Source: Stigmatella erecta
GTDB taxonomy: Bacteria; Myxococcota; Myxococcia; Myxococcales; Myxococcaceae
Direction: 5' to 3'
Length of the DNA stretch: 64,000 nucleotides
Assembly: GCF_900111745.1 (NCBI RefSeq)
Contig: NZ_FOIJ01000018.1
Coordinates: 1-64,000, forward strand
A program made the position numbers and the translations under genes. Shown here in pieces: positions 24,347 to 33,961 of the stretch. The notes under the pieces were generated by a model. It made no database searches. It worked only from the letters and a program-made list of their open reading frames with translations, and had not been told where the DNA came from. Each line of letters starts with the position of its first letter. Positions within the stretch are counted from its first letter, which is position 1.

Positions 24347-26119
24347 ATGTCCACCGTCGCCGGCGCCTCCACGCCCGAAGTCCAACTCGGCAAGTACCGC
24401 CTCCTGAAGCTGCTGGCCACCGGCGGCATGGGCGAGGTGTTCCTGGCGCGCCAGGAGGGCCCCGCGGGCTTCGCGAAGACCGTGGTCATCAAGCGCATGC
24501 TGGCGCACCTGGGGAGGGATCCGAAGTTCGTGGAGATGTTCCTCAACGAGGCGCGGCTCGCGGCGGAGCTGTCCCACCCCAACATCGTCCAGATTTTCGA
24601 GCTGGGAGAGCACGCGGGCACCTACTTCCTGGCGATGGAGTTCATCCACGGGGTGAACCTGCGCACGCTCAAGCGGCGGCTGGATGAGCGGCACCTGGAG
24701 GTGCCCGCGGGCCTGGCGGCGTTCATCTGCGCCCAGGCGCTCAAGGGGCTGCACTACGCGCACACGCTCACGGACGAGGCCGGCAAGTCGATGAACATCG
24801 TCCACCGGGACGTGAGCCCGGACAACGTGCTCGTCGGCTTCAACGGCACGGTGAAGATGGTGGACTTCGGCATCGCCAAGGCCTCCAGCTCCATCTCGAC
24901 GACCAACGCGGGCACGGTGAAGGGCAAGTACGCGTACATGTCCCCCGAGCAGCTCAGCGGGCAGAAGGCGGACCCGCGCACGGACGTGTACGCGATGGGC
25001 ATCGTGCTCTACGAGCTCATCACCGGGGGCCGTCCGTTCCAGGGCCCCTCGGAGGGGGCGCTCGTGCGCTCCATCCTCCAGGACACGCCCAAGGCGCCCC
25101 GGGACGTGCGCCCGGGCCTGGCCCCGGAACTGGAGGAGCTCACCCTGCGCGCCATCGCGCGCAACCCGCAGGAGCGCTTCGCGAGCGCCGAGAGCATGGC
25201 CACGGCGCTGGAGGCCTACGCGCTGGGCGAGGGGGGAATGACGCAGCACAAGGTGAAGGGGCTGCTGCGCGGCCTGTTCAGCGAGGAGGCCGACATCATC
25301 TCCGCGGTCGGCGCCCGGCCGAAGTCCGGCGGCTCGCTCGAGGCCGCTCCCGGCGCCTCGCAGGTGGGCAATGCCTCGGTCCACCCGGGCACCTCCTCGG
25401 CGCTGAAGAAGACGGGCGATGCGCCGCCGCAGACCTCGGCGCAGTGGGTGAACGTGGATCTCTCCACCCACTTCACGGTCTCCATCGCCGAGGTGCCCCT
25501 GCCGCCGCCGCCGTCCGCGGCCGCCGTGCCCGCGCCGCCCCCCAAGCGCCGGTTCGTTCCCTGGCTCGTGGCGGGAGGGGGCGTGGCCGCGCTGCTGGTG
25601 GGCGTGGGCGTGACGCTGCCGGCGCTGCGCGAGCCCGCCGGGGCGCCCCCGGCCCGGGTCTCGCTCCAGACACTGGAGCCCGTGGAGCCAAAGGCCCCGC
25701 CCCCGGCGCCCGTGGCGGTGAGCGCGACGGCCCTGCCCCAGCGCCCGCCCCCCGAGGCGGCCGCGGCGGCCACACCCGCAGCACAGGCGCAGGACGCCCC
25801 CGGGGAGGCCCTGCCCGAGGCGGAGGCCCCCGAGGAGGCCACCGCTCCGGAAGCCCCCCGGGCCCCCGCCGCCAAACGCGCGGCGCGCCCCGGCAAGCAC
25901 GCCTCGGGCACCGTGTCGCTGCGGGTGAACCCGTGGGCCGAGGTGCTCTACGCGGGCAAGTCGCTGGGGGTGACGCCGATGGCGCCCTTCGAGCTGCCCA
26001 GCGGCACGCACACGCTCACGCTGGTGAACCAGGATCTCGACGTGAAGCGCAAGGTGCGGGTGGTGGTGCCCGCGAACAAGCAGGTGGTGCTGCGCATCAA
26101 CCTGCTCGACGGGATGTAG
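24347..26119 (+). CDS. Transmembrane Ser/Thr protein kinase with PEGA domain
   Basis: 590 residues. The kinase domain (about 15-285) is complete: glycine loop LATGGMGEVFLAR, ATP-binding Lys in VVIKRM, catalytic loop HRDVSPDNV, metal site DFGIAK and activation end YMSPEQ. HRDVSPDN instead of HRDLKPEN is common in myxobacterial kinases. A juxtamembrane region of about 120 residues leads to one membrane helix (WLVAGGGVAALLVGVGVTLP, about 405-425). An extracytoplasmic Pro/Ala-rich linker and a C-terminal PEGA domain (GTVSLRVNPWAEVLYAGKSL) follow. The PEGA domain probably senses or anchors at the envelope. It converges with the TPR-like gene nine bases away. Confidence 0.92.
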   Translation: MSTVAGASTPEVQLGKYRLLKLLATGGMGEVFLARQEGPAGFAKTVVIKRMLAHLGRDPKFVEMFLNEARLAAELSHPNIVQIFELGEHAGTYFLAMEFIHGVNLRTLKRRLDERHLEVPAGLAAFICAQALKGLHYAHTLTDEAGKSMNIVHRDVSPDNVLVGFNGTVKMVDFGIAKASSSISTTNAGTVKGKYAYMSPEQLSGQKADPRTDVYAMGIVLYELITGGRPFQGPSEGALVRSILQDTPKAPRDVRPGLAPELEELTLRAIARNPQERFASAESMATALEAYALGEGGMTQHKVKGLLRGLFSEEADIISAVGARPKSGGSLEAAPGASQVGNASVHPGTSSALKKTGDAPPQTSAQWVNVDLSTHFTVSIAEVPLPPPPSAAAVPAPPPKRRFVPWLVAGGGVAALLVGVGVTLPALREPAGAPPARVSLQTLEPVEPKAPPPAPVAVSATALPQRPPPEAAAAATPAAQAQDAPGEALPEAEAPEEATAPEAPRAPAAKRAARPGKHASGTVSLRVNPWAEVLYAGKSLGVTPMAPFELPSGTHTLTLVNQDLDVKRKVRVVVPANKQVVLRINLLDGM

Positions 26120-26128
26120 ACCGCCGGC

Positions 26129-26878
26129 TCACTGAAGGACGTAGGAGAGCAGCGCCCCGACGGCGGCCGTGGCGGCCACGCCGATGGCCACGTTGGCGAG
26201 CTTCGCGTTCTGCCGGGCATCGTCGCGGTGGCCGAGCGAGTCCTCGTAGAAGGTGTCCCGGTCATTGGCCTTCTCCTCCTCGGAGCGCGCCTGGAGGCCG
26301 AAGTAGACGGCCCCGCCCGCGGCCACGGCGCTGGTGCTCGACAGCAGCACGGGGAAGAGCAGCTTCTTGGGTTGGGGGGCCGGAGGCGCCTGCGTGAGCA
26401 GGGGCGGCTCGGGGGGCGGCGCCGGCTGCAACTCCACCTGGCGGGGCGTGTCCTGCACGGGCGCGGGCGGAGGCGGGGCGGGGGCCGGAGCGGGGGGCGC
26501 GGCCTCCTCGTCGGGCTCCTCGGCGGGGGGGGTGCGCTGCGCGAGCGCATCGAAGAAGGTGACGAGCCGGGGGCTGGAGTAGGGGGGCAGCTCCACCCGC
26601 GGATCCATCTCCAGCGCGAGGCTGAAGGCCTTGCGGGCCTCCTCCTCGTTGCCCAGGTTGAAGGCGCACAGGCCCGAGTACAGCTCGATCTCCACCTGCT
26701 CGGCGCGGGTGTTCTTCTTCCACCGGGTGGCCTGATCCAACCGCCGCAGGCACTTCTCGAACTCCAGCCCCTGGTAATGCACCTTGGCCTGCACGAGGAA
26801 GGGGTTGGGCTTGCGCGCGGCCAGCGCCGGCGAGGACAGACAGAGCATCAACAGCAGACAGGACCAGGCGCGGCGCAT
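26129..26878 (-). CDS. Exported TPR-like protein with Pro-rich linker
   Basis: 249 residues. The signal peptide MRRAWSCLLLMLCLSSPALA is followed by a TPR-like helical region (KVHYQGLEFEKCLRRLDQA, SGLCAFNLGNEEEARKAFSL). A Pro/Glu/Ala-rich linker (about 120-165) and two hydrophobic C-terminal segments complete it (PVLLSSTSAVAAGGAVYFGL and VAIGVAATAAVGALLSYVLQ). The ATG at 26878 starts the signal peptide. Similar proteins often accompany kinase genes in myxobacteria, but no function is established. Confidence 0.72.
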   Translation of the reverse strand: MRRAWSCLLLMLCLSSPALAARKPNPFLVQAKVHYQGLEFEKCLRRLDQATRWKKNTRAEQVEIELYSGLCAFNLGNEEEARKAFSLALEMDPRVELPPYSSPRLVTFFDALAQRTPPAEEPDEEAAPPAPAPAPPPPAPVQDTPRQVELQPAPPPEPPLLTQAPPAPQPKKLLFPVLLSSTSAVAAGGAVYFGLQARSEEEKANDRDTFYEDSLGHRDDARQNAKLANVAIGVAATAAVGALLSYVLQ

Positions 26879-26962
26879 GCCATCTCCGGACGGTTCGCTT
26901 CCGCCCGCAGCGTAGTGCCCACCCGGATGGGCCACAACCGGGATAAGCCGGACAGCAGGAAC

Positions 26963-28612
26963 TCAGCGGCCGAGGATGCGCTGGGTCACCTCCATGGCGC
27001 GCTTGGGGGCGTACTGGGTGTCAAAGAGGAGCGGTACGCCGGTGCTGCCCAGGTAGGTGTACTTGTCGGTGATGCCCCAGGTGGTGATGCGGGTGCAGCC
27101 GGGGCGGGCCTGACAGGCGGCCACCAGGCCCTGGTAAATCTGCGCCTGGAGCTCGAACTTCTCCGCGTCGGGGGTGTCGGTGAGCTTGGCGAGGCTCACG
27201 TCCAGCTCGGTGAGCTGGCCTTCGAGGCCCGCCTGCTCCAGGCGCGAGAGCACCGCCTCGAGCTGGGCCTGGGAGGGGTAGTAGTTGGGCGTGACGTGGG
27301 CCTGCATCCCGATGCCGTGCAGGGGCACGCCCTGCTCCTGGAGCGAGCGCGCCAGGGAGTAGACGGCGGTGGACTTCGCGTTGATCCGCTCGATGTTGTA
27401 GTCGTTGTAGAAGAGCTTGGCGGACGGGTCGGCGCGGTGGGCGGCCTGGAAGGCCAGGGCGATGTACTCGGTGCCAATGGTGGTGAGCCACAGGTTGGGC
27501 CGCCAGCTGCCATCATCCAGGAAGGCCTCGTTGACGACGTCCCACTCGGGGATGCGGCCCCGGTAGCGGCCCACCACGGTGGCGATGTGCGTCTCCAGCA
27601 CCTGGATGAGCTCCGCGCGCGTCCAGGTGCGCCCGGTGAGCCACGCGGGCAGCGAGTTGCCCCAGATGAGCGTGTGGCCGCGCACCTGCTTTCCGTTCGC
27701 CTCGGCGAAGGCGACGAGCTGATCGGCGATGGCGAAGTCGAACTGGCCCTGGGCGGGCTGGAGCTGGGCGATCTTCATCTCGTACTCGGGCGTGAGCGAG
27801 TCGAAGTGCGTGAGGAAGGTCTGCGCGTAGGCGGGCTCGGCCGCGTCGAAGAGGCGCTTCTGGTGGGTGGCGGCGCCCAGGCGCACCTGGCGCCGGAGCG
27901 GCACGCGCTGCGCGGGGCCGAAGTGGGTGAGGCCCTGCGCATCCTCGTAGCTGGGCAGCACCTGCCACTCGCCGGCCGGGGCGGTGGGCAGGGGGCGGCC
28001 CACGGCCTCCAGCGTCACCGTCTCGCCGGGGGCGAGCGTGACGGGGCCCAGCGTGGGCGTGAAGTCCACGCCCGCGGGCGCGCCGTCCGGGGCCAGGGCG
28101 GTGAGCCGCAGCCGGGGCAGCGTGAGGGGCTGGGGGCCCGGGTTGGTGAAGGTGGCCGAGGCGCGGAGCATGTCCCCGAGCACGCCGCCCTTCGGGGCCG
28201 CGGTGAGCGCCATTCCCAGGGAGGGCACGGGCCTGCCCTCGCCGGAGTTGCTCACCTCCACCGAGACGCTGGTGAGGCCGACGTTGCCGGAGGAGTCGGT
28301 GACGCGGACGGTGAGGGCGTGGACGCCGTCGCTCAGCGGCGAGGTGTCCCACAGGTAGCTCCACGCGGTGGTGCCCGTGGCGGGGGCGAAGGCGGCCGCA
28401 TCGACTTGCACCTCCACGGAGGCCACGGCGACGTCATCCGAGGCGGTGCCCACGACGCCCAGCGTGCCGCTCACCTGGGCGCTGGAGGTGGGCGCCTGGA
28501 TGGAGACGAAGGGCGCGCTCGAGTCCAGGGGAGTCCCCTGGTCCGAGGAGCTCCCGGACCCACACCCCACGAGGGCCAGGGACACCAGACTTCCCAACCA
28601 TCCACGGCGCAT
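26963..28612 (-). CDS. GH10 endo-1,4-beta-xylanase, lipoprotein
   Basis: 549 residues. The lipoprotein signal ends LVSLALVGC. Residues about 35-120 form a Big/Ig-like domain ([18 protein letters not shown]), then a beta-rich linker domain follows. The C-terminal GH10 TIM barrel (about 240-549) carries [24 protein letters not shown] with the acid/base Glu (near 360), and GQLTELDVS with the nucleophile Glu (near 468). It should cleave internal beta-1,4-xylose links of xylan. Being a lipoprotein, it probably stays on the cell surface. It stands alone, without other carbohydrate genes nearby. Confidence 0.93.
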   Translation of the reverse strand: MRRGWLGSLVSLALVGCGSGSSSDQGTPLDSSAPFVSIQAPTSSAQVSGTLGVVGTASDDVAVASVEVQVDAAAFAPATGTTAWSYLWDTSPLSDGVHALTVRVTDSSGNVGLTSVSVEVSNSGEGRPVPSLGMALTAAPKGGVLGDMLRASATFTNPGPQPLTLPRLRLTALAPDGAPAGVDFTPTLGPVTLAPGETVTLEAVGRPLPTAPAGEWQVLPSYEDAQGLTHFGPAQRVPLRRQVRLGAATHQKRLFDAAEPAYAQTFLTHFDSLTPEYEMKIAQLQPAQGQFDFAIADQLVAFAEANGKQVRGHTLIWGNSLPAWLTGRTWTRAELIQVLETHIATVVGRYRGRIPEWDVVNEAFLDDGSWRPNLWLTTIGTEYIALAFQAAHRADPSAKLFYNDYNIERINAKSTAVYSLARSLQEQGVPLHGIGMQAHVTPNYYPSQAQLEAVLSRLEQAGLEGQLTELDVSLAKLTDTPDAEKFELQAQIYQGLVAACQARPGCTRITTWGITDKYTYLGSTGVPLLFDTQYAPKRAMEVTQRILGR

Positions 28613-28737
28613 CGCGGCACCTCAGGGGCACGCCCCTCCCACCCCGGGAGAGATTGGCCAACCCACGGGGGAGCCCTTTGCGCGAAGCGTGCCGGGGCGG
28701 ACGCCGCTCGGGGACGGGGGGCGGCGGGGGGGGCCAC

Positions 28738-28790
28738 CATGCAGCTTTGGCATGGTGGGGCGGCACGGTGGCATGCAGCTTTGGCATGGT
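28738..28790 (+). promoter_or_regulatory. Two 19-bp direct repeats upstream of the FHA activator gene
   Basis: CATGCAGCTTTGGCATGGT occurs at 28738-28756 and again at 28772-28790, a period of 34 bases. The first copy lies within the inverted repeat CCACCATG ... CATGGTGG. The second copy ends 36 bases before the chosen start codon. Tandem sites of this kind suit an enhancer or operator, perhaps for autoregulation. No exact -24/-12 sigma54 promoter was found. Confidence 0.5.
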
Positions 28791-28826
28791 TGCCTGACCG
28801 CTGGCCGGGGGGGAGGGGAGCGTTGT

Positions 28827-30632
28827 ATGGACGGGGGGCCTATGGAAGGCTTTGGGCAACCCATGAGCAAGGCCAGTGAGGTCGGGGTCTCGACCGCCGT
28901 CAACGACGTGGGGCAACCCGCTCGGCGGGGGCCTCCACCCGAGCTCGAGGGGCCCTACCTGCTCGTCTTCGAGAACGACTCCTCGCGCATCGTCCGCCTG
29001 CCGGGCACGGGGGAGGTGCTGGTGGGGCGGGGCGAGACGGCGCACCTGCGGCTCCAGGACGGGGCGGTGTCGCGCTCGCACGCGCGGTTCGTGCTGAAGG
29101 AGGACGAGGCGCACCTCATTGATTTGGGGAGCCAGAACGGCACGGCGGTGAACGGGGAGCGCATCCAGTCGCCGCGGCTGATGCTCTCCGGGGACATCAT
29201 CACGCTGTGCGGGGTGACGCTGGTGTTCCACGGGCCGAGCCGCTTGCGCACGCGCCGGCCGCTCCTGGCGTTGGGGGCGTTCCGGCAGCGCATCGAAGAG
29301 GAGCTGGAGCGGGCGGCGCGCTACGAGCGCACGTTCAGCCTGGTGTCGCTCGTGTGCCAGCAGGGGCTGGAGGACGAGGCGGCGGACGTGCTGGTGGGGC
29401 AGCTGCGGCTGATGGACGTGGTGGGCCGGGCGGGGGGCGGACAGCTGCTGCTGCTGTTGCCGGAGGTGGGAGCGGACGGGGCGGGGGCGGTGGTGGCGCG
29501 GCTGCTGAAGGAGAGCGGGCGGGCGCAGTGGAAGGCGGGCTTTGCGTGCTACCCCTCGGACGGCTGTGACGTGGACACGCTGATGTCGGGGGCGCGGGCG
29601 GCGGCGGGGGCGGCGACGGAGGGACAGGCGGCGGCGGTGGCGCAGACCTTCAAGCTGCTGCGGGTGGGCGAGGCGTCGGTGGTGGTGGCGGATCCGGCGA
29701 TGCTGCGGCTCTACGCCTTGATTGCGCGGCTGGCGAAGGCGGAGCTGCCGGTGCTGGTGCTGGGGGAGACGGGGACGGGCAAGGAGCTGGCGGCCTCGGC
29801 GCTGCACCACTGGTCCAGCCGGGCGGGGGCGCCGCTGGTGGCGGTGAACTGCGCGGCGTTCCAGGAGAACCTGGTGGAGAGCGAGCTGTTCGGCCACGAG
29901 AAGGGAGCCTTCTCGGGGGCGGTGAGCCGCAAGACGGGGCTGCTGGAGGCGGCGGACGGGGGCACGCTCTTCCTGGACGAGGTGGGGGAGCTGTCCTTGG
30001 CGGTGCAGGCCAAGCTCCTGCGAGTGCTCGACACGCAGCGCTTCACGCGGGTGGGCGACACGAAGGAGCGCGCCATCAACATCCGCCTGGTCGGCGCCAC
30101 GAACCGGGACTTGGAGCAGGAGGTGAAGGCGGGGCGGTTCCGCCAGGATCTCTACTTCCGGCTGAGCGCGGCGAAGCTGTGCCTGCCGCCGCTGAGGGAT
30201 CGCAAGCTGGAGCTGCCGCTGCTGAGCCAGAGCTTCCTGGACGAGGCGTGCCGGAAGGTGGGGCGGCCGAGGATGACCATCACGGCGGGGGCGCTGGAGC
30301 TGCTCTCGGCGCACCTGTGGCCGGGCAACGTGCGCGAGCTGCGGAACCTGATGAACTTCGTGGCGGCGGGGACCGCGGGGGAAGTGCTCGCGCCCGAGGA
30401 TCTCTGGGACTCGCTCGGCCCGGCTGCTCCGGAAGGGACGAAGGACGAGGAGGGCGGGGCGAAGGAGGCGGCGAAGGGTTTCCGCCCGATCGAAGAGGAG
30501 ATCCGCAACCTGGAGCGCAGCCGCATGCAGGAGGCGCTGGTGGCCTCGGGGGGAAACAAGACGCGGGCGGCGGAGCTGATCCGCATGCCGCTCAGAACCT
30601 TCCTGGCGAAGCTCAAGCGCTACAGCTTGTGA
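28827..30632 (+). CDS. FHA-domain sigma54-dependent transcriptional activator
   Basis: 601 residues. The N-terminal FHA domain (about 45-135; [20 protein letters not shown], then SHARF and [13 protein letters not shown]) reads phosphothreonine on a partner, typically a Ser/Thr kinase. A central segment resembles a degenerate GGDEF fold, with GGGQ where the catalytic motif would be. The AAA+ domain has Walker A GETGTGKE, the sigma54-contact loop GAFSGA (a conservative GAFTGA variant) and Walker [12 protein letters not shown] Fis-type HTH ([20 protein letters not shown]) ends the protein. The ATG at 28827 has GGGAGGGGAG upstream. The kinases nearby could phosphorylate its inputs (inference). 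Confidence 0.92.
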   Translation: MDGGPMEGFGQPMSKASEVGVSTAVNDVGQPARRGPPPELEGPYLLVFENDSSRIVRLPGTGEVLVGRGETAHLRLQDGAVSRSHARFVLKEDEAHLIDLGSQNGTAVNGERIQSPRLMLSGDIITLCGVTLVFHGPSRLRTRRPLLALGAFRQRIEEELERAARYERTFSLVSLVCQQGLEDEAADVLVGQLRLMDVVGRAGGGQLLLLLPEVGADGAGAVVARLLKESGRAQWKAGFACYPSDGCDVDTLMSGARAAAGAATEGQAAAVAQTFKLLRVGEASVVVADPAMLRLYALIARLAKAELPVLVLGETGTGKELAASALHHWSSRAGAPLVAVNCAAFQENLVESELFGHEKGAFSGAVSRKTGLLEAADGGTLFLDEVGELSLAVQAKLLRVLDTQRFTRVGDTKERAINIRLVGATNRDLEQEVKAGRFRQDLYFRLSAAKLCLPPLRDRKLELPLLSQSFLDEACRKVGRPRMTITAGALELLSAHLWPGNVRELRNLMNFVAAGTAGEVLAPEDLWDSLGPAAPEGTKDEEGGAKEAAKGFRPIEEEIRNLERSRMQEALVASGGNKTRAAELIRMPLRTFLAKLKRYSL

Positions 30633-30646
30633 GGAGTTTTATCGCA

Positions 30647-31087
30647 ATGACCACTTCATCGAAGATTCTGGTACTGATTTCCACGCTTGCTTCGAGCCGC
30701 CCCTTTGCTGTTGATACGGTGAGCCGGTTGACAGGCGCGCAGTTGCAGCCTGCGCCTGAGGTGTCGAACGAGTACTTTACGGTCTATCGCTCTAGCAAAG
30801 TCAAAGACGCTTCCATTCTAAAGGTCGAGCTCCGAGTGCCAACACCCAAAACAAGCCGCAAGGATGGGCTGTTGCTCTTCGAGCTAACCCCTGCAACGTG
30901 CGTGACGCGGGATGAGGCTCAGCTTCATTTTGATTTGACTCCTACGCTTTCTTTTCCAACACCTCATCAGCCTCCGGGTTCTCCTGTCTATTTCAATTAT
31001 ACGCAGCCGTGGGGGCAGGTTCGATTGGGGTTCTCGCAATCTTCCCGGTCTTGTTTGATGTCTGTTGTCCTTGATGCGACTGGGTAG
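30647..31087 (+). CDS. Hypothetical protein, AT-richer than neighbours
   Basis: 146 residues, starting 14 bases after the FHA activator with GAGGAG upstream. The N-terminus MTTSSKILVLISTLASSRPF is hydrophobic enough to be a weak signal peptide. The rest is beta-rich (KVELRVPTPKTSRKDGLLLF, QPWGQVRLGFSQSSRSCL). The base composition is clearly lower in GC than the activator gene, as in the lipoprotein gene at 2081-2998. No family recognised. It lies directly upstream of the first duplicated kinase gene and may belong to that accessory block. Confidence 0.6.
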   Translation: MTTSSKILVLISTLASSRPFAVDTVSRLTGAQLQPAPEVSNEYFTVYRSSKVKDASILKVELRVPTPKTSRKDGLLLFELTPATCVTRDEAQLHFDLTPTLSFPTPHQPPGSPVYFNYTQPWGQVRLGFSQSSRSCLMSVVLDATG

Positions 31088-31113
31088 AATTGGGAGGGTA
31101 CGGTGCATACAGT

Positions 31114-32475
31114 GTGAGCCCTGTTCCGTGCGTATCCTTGCGGCCCATGACGAACTCAGCCGGACTGGCACCTGGAACGGAGATCGGCGCCTGGCGCGTG
31201 GTGAGCCACGAGGGCCAGGGGGCCTACGGCGCGGTCTACCGGGCCGAGCGGGTAGGCGCCGAAGGCACGGGCCCGTTCGCCCTGAAGCTGGCGCTTCATC
31301 CCCTGGATCCCCGCTTCGAGCGGGAGGGGGAACTGCTCGCGCGCCTGAACACCCCCCACGTGCCACGGCTCCAGGACCGAGGGTGGTGGATGCCGGAGGG
31401 AACGCCCTTCCCGTATCTGGTGATGGAGTGGGTGGAAGGAGAGCCCCTGTACGAGTGGGGCATGCGGCACGCCCTCACCTCCCGGCAAGCGCTGCGGCTC
31501 CTGTCACACGTGGCCCGGGCGCTGGAGGCGACGCACGCGGTGGAGGGCGTGCACCGGGACGTGAAGGGGGACAATATCCGGGTGCGAGCCGATGGGACGG
31601 CGGTGTTGATGGACTTTGGCTCATCGAACTACCGGCAGGCACAAACGCTCACCCACCAGCATCCCCCTCCGGGAACACCCGAGTATCAGAGCCCCGAGTC
31701 TCAGCGCTTCCAGTGGGAGACGAGACACCAGCCGAGGATCCGCTACGAGGCCCAGCCCGCGGATGACGTGTACGCGCTGGGGGTGACGGCCTACCGGCTG
31801 TGTACGGGCCAATACCCGCCCGGCCTGGAACTGAAACAGACCGAGGAGGGCTTCGAGTTCGTGGAGCCTCCCTGGGTCCCCCCGGAAACACTGGCATCGG
31901 TGTGCCCGGAACTGGAGGAGCTGATCCGCAGGATGTTGCACGAAGAGCCCGAGAGCAGGGGCAGCGCGGCCGCGGTGGCCCAGGCGCTGGAGCGCGCGGC
32001 GAAGAAGGCAGGCCGTGCAGCGGATCAGCCCCTGGCCGGGGGCCAACACGTGGCCTTGCCACCTCCAGCGTCTACCGCCGGGAGGCCCGCGCTCGTGGCG
32101 GCCCTCGGGATGTGCTTGGGGATGGCCGTGTGGTGGCTCGGGGCTCAATCCCTAGATAGGGCCAGGGGACTGGCAGAAGGGCATCAGCCAGCAGAAGGTG
32201 CGGTGGGCCTCGCCGATTCAACGCTGGATGCCTCAACGGCCGGGCCCCCGGCTGAATTCGAGCAAGGGGGAATGGCCCTCGATGTGCCAGAGAAGCCGTT
32301 CCCTGGCCAGCATCGCCCGCCCTGTGCTCAGCGAGAACTTGAGATTAACGGGGGGTGTTGGAGACGCTTGGCTGATGCCCCGCCGCCATGCGGTATTCGC
32401 ACGTACGAGTGGAAGGGCATGTGCTACGTGCCCATGTTTGATCCCCCTCGGCCCTCGACCTCGAATCCGCCATAA
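31114..32475 (+). repeat. Direct duplication, copy 1 (kinase gene plus 33-base leader)
   Basis: From GTGAGCCCTGTTCC to the stop codon this segment is repeated at 33962-35323 with no net length change. The similarity includes the leader (one G/A difference in the first 33 bases), so any promoter or ribosome-binding signal in it was copied too. The 3' end, encoding the extracytoplasmic tail, is the most diverged part. Confidence 0.9.
31147..32475 (+). CDS. Transmembrane Ser/Thr protein kinase, copy 1 of a tandem duplicate
   Basis: 442 residues. The kinase domain has loop GQGAYGAVYRA, ATP-binding Lys in FALKLAL, catalytic loop HRDVKGDNI, DFGSSNY, and the unusual stretch HPPPGTPEYQSPES at the activation end. 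One membrane helix (ALVAALGMCLGMAVWWLGA, about 325-343) leads to an extracytoplasmic tail. This tail has four Cys in the pattern PPC-x(9)-GGC-x(9)-PPC-x(10)-MC and a Pro-rich end. The ATG at 31147 is chosen because it and the preceding 33 bases are conserved in the second copy. The duplicate at 33995 has exactly the same length and about 93% identity by eye. Confidence 0.9.
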   Translation: MTNSAGLAPGTEIGAWRVVSHEGQGAYGAVYRAERVGAEGTGPFALKLALHPLDPRFEREGELLARLNTPHVPRLQDRGWWMPEGTPFPYLVMEWVEGEPLYEWGMRHALTSRQALRLLSHVARALEATHAVEGVHRDVKGDNIRVRADGTAVLMDFGSSNYRQAQTLTHQHPPPGTPEYQSPESQRFQWETRHQPRIRYEAQPADDVYALGVTAYRLCTGQYPPGLELKQTEEGFEFVEPPWVPPETLASVCPELEELIRRMLHEEPESRGSAAAVAQALERAAKKAGRAADQPLAGGQHVALPPPASTAGRPALVAALGMCLGMAVWWLGAQSLDRARGLAEGHQPAEGAVGLADSTLDASTAGPPAEFEQGGMALDVPEKPFPGQHRPPCAQRELEINGGCWRRLADAPPPCGIRTYEWKGMCYVPMFDPPRPSTSNPP

Positions 32476-32551
32476 AGCACGAGCGTTGGGTTAGCAACGA
32501 AGCCAGCTTGGCGTGCACGGCTCGGGGACCCTTCTGATTTAGCATGGGGAA

Positions 32552-33076
32552 ATGCAATCACTGGATCGCGTGCTTGCTCTGCGGATGCTGGTCATCCTCA
32601 CGGGCCTGATAGGAGGCTGCTCTTCGGGTGCGCACTCCACGGCAAGCCGCCAGTCTGGGCCGGACCACTCCACCGCCTCGAAACTGGCTGACGAGAAGGA
32701 TCAGATCTACTTGGCCCAGGCTGCGGCCTGCTGGAACTCGATGAGCTGCTGTATTCAAAACCATCCCCTTACGCCCGTGGAAAGCTGCGGGGCTGACCCT
32801 GTGGAAGTGGCGAAGATCCTCAAGACCTTGGAGGAGCTTGCGAAGGCCGCGCAGACTGCCACCTTGAAGGGTGTGGACGACCCCGAACGTGGAGAGGAGC
32901 GCGGCGACGGAGAAGAACGTCCGGATTGGAGGGAGTACTGCATCAATCAGTACTCCCGATGCATCGAGCTCAAGTGGACAGGCAATTGCTCCAGTTGTCT
33001 TGAGCGCTGTAAGGGGCAGCGGGGCGTATGGCCCGACAATATGTGCAGTGCGCCCATGCCCAGGCGGAAGCGGTAG
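32552..33076 (+). CDS. Cys-rich lipoprotein, candidate toxin of a lipoprotein/DUSAM pair
   Basis: 174 residues. The signal peptide ends LVILTGLIGGC (lipobox). The mature part has a Cys cluster (AACWNSMSCC), a short helical segment (KILKTLEELAKAAQTATLKG), a charged linker and a C-terminal Cys-rich domain: YCINQYSRCIELKW, NCSSCLERCKGQ, WPDNMC. From memory this last pattern recurs at the C-termini of myxobacterial polymorphic-toxin lipoproteins, but I cannot name a family. The gene ends eight bases before a DUSAM-domain gene, an arrangement like lipoprotein toxin plus immunity gene. The toxin role is inference. Confidence 0.65.
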   Translation: MQSLDRVLALRMLVILTGLIGGCSSGAHSTASRQSGPDHSTASKLADEKDQIYLAQAAACWNSMSCCIQNHPLTPVESCGADPVEVAKILKTLEELAKAAQTATLKGVDDPERGEERGDGEERPDWREYCINQYSRCIELKWTGNCSSCLERCKGQRGVWPDNMCSAPMPRRKR

Positions 33077-33084
33077 GAGAGGCC

Positions 33085-33879
33085 ATGACGGACGAGGATC
33101 AGCTGGACTGGCAACGCGTCGAGGAACTGGACCGGAGGGTATTGGTGCAGGGCGAACCCCTCGAACTCAGTGACGAAACCAGCTCCATCTTAAGCAGAGG
33201 TGCCCGGCTCGTGGCCATCGGCCCAGAGGACACCACGGCAGCTCTGCGGGGAGGCGCTGCCGCGATTAACCTCCTGAAGGAGATCAAGCGGCGTCTCAGG
33301 GAGGGGTCCACACGCTTGGGCACCGCGGATGCCCAGGCTGAGCGCTTGCGCGACAAGGGGGACTTCGCGGGCGCGAGGAAGATGCTGGAGGACGCGCTCG
33401 CTGCTGAAGCCGTTCCCTTCTACCGGGAGCAACTCACCGGCAGGCTTGAAGATCTGGCAACGCTTGAGACGGTGTTCCTGACCGGGCATGTGGCCGAGGA
33501 CTTCCATCCGTGGAGCCAGGTTCGAGCCCTGGCACTCCGGGTTCAGCAGGGCAAGCCGCTGGAACTGCGCGAGGACTTGCGTGGCTTCCTTCGGCAGACC
33601 GCCCCATCTGTCGCCATCAGCGAGGCAGAGGCAGAAGAGGCGCTCAAAACCGTGGAAAGCACGGCGGCGCTCCTCGCGCAGATGGTGAAGCGCATGGAAG
33701 ACGGGAAGCAGCGGATCTCACGAGCGCTCTACCAAATGATCCGTTGTCAGGAGGAGGGGGATCTCGACGGTGCACGTCAGCAGATGCGTGACGTGCTGGC
33801 TGTGGAGGTCGTGCCCTTGTACCGCCGTGCCGCGGAGGAGAACTTGGCGAGCCTGGATGAACCCACGCCGGCACCTTGA
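33085..33879 (+). CDS. Tandem DUSAM-domain protein
   Basis: 264 residues, cytoplasmic, with two copies of the myxobacterial DUSAM (DUF2379) domain. The first runs from WQRVEELDRRVLVQGEPLEL to AVPFYREQLTGRLEDLA. The second runs from WSQVRALALRVQQGKPLELR to VVPLYRRAAEENLASLDE, and contains ARQQMRDVLAVEVVPLYR. The ATG at 33085 follows GGAGAGG and lies eight bases after the lipoprotein gene. DUSAM proteins are restricted to myxobacteria and have no established activity; the position here suggests an immunity partner. The two halves are diverged, so this is an old internal duplication. Confidence 0.8.
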   Translation: MTDEDQLDWQRVEELDRRVLVQGEPLELSDETSSILSRGARLVAIGPEDTTAALRGGAAAINLLKEIKRRLREGSTRLGTADAQAERLRDKGDFAGARKMLEDALAAEAVPFYREQLTGRLEDLATLETVFLTGHVAEDFHPWSQVRALALRVQQGKPLELREDLRGFLRQTAPSVAISEAEAEEALKTVESTAALLAQMVKRMEDGKQRISRALYQMIRCQEEGDLDGARQQMRDVLAVEVVPLYRRAAEENLASLDEPTPAP

Positions 33880-33961
33880 ATCCTGGACTTTCCCCCTTGG
33901 CAAGCCTGGACGAACCCGTGAAGGCCTCGTAGGCCTGGGCCGAGCTGACGCTGGCTGGAAG

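Noticed and set aside
20966-26011. A 1,681-codon minus-strand open frame
   Set aside because: It runs antisense through five convincing genes. Its composition is the His/Arg/Gly-rich type expected from reading GC-rich codons backwards, with no domain seen.
28738-28800. A sigma54 -24/-12 promoter in the direct repeats
   Set aside because: TTGGCATGG-type sequences are present, but no GG and GC pair has the required 10-base spacing.
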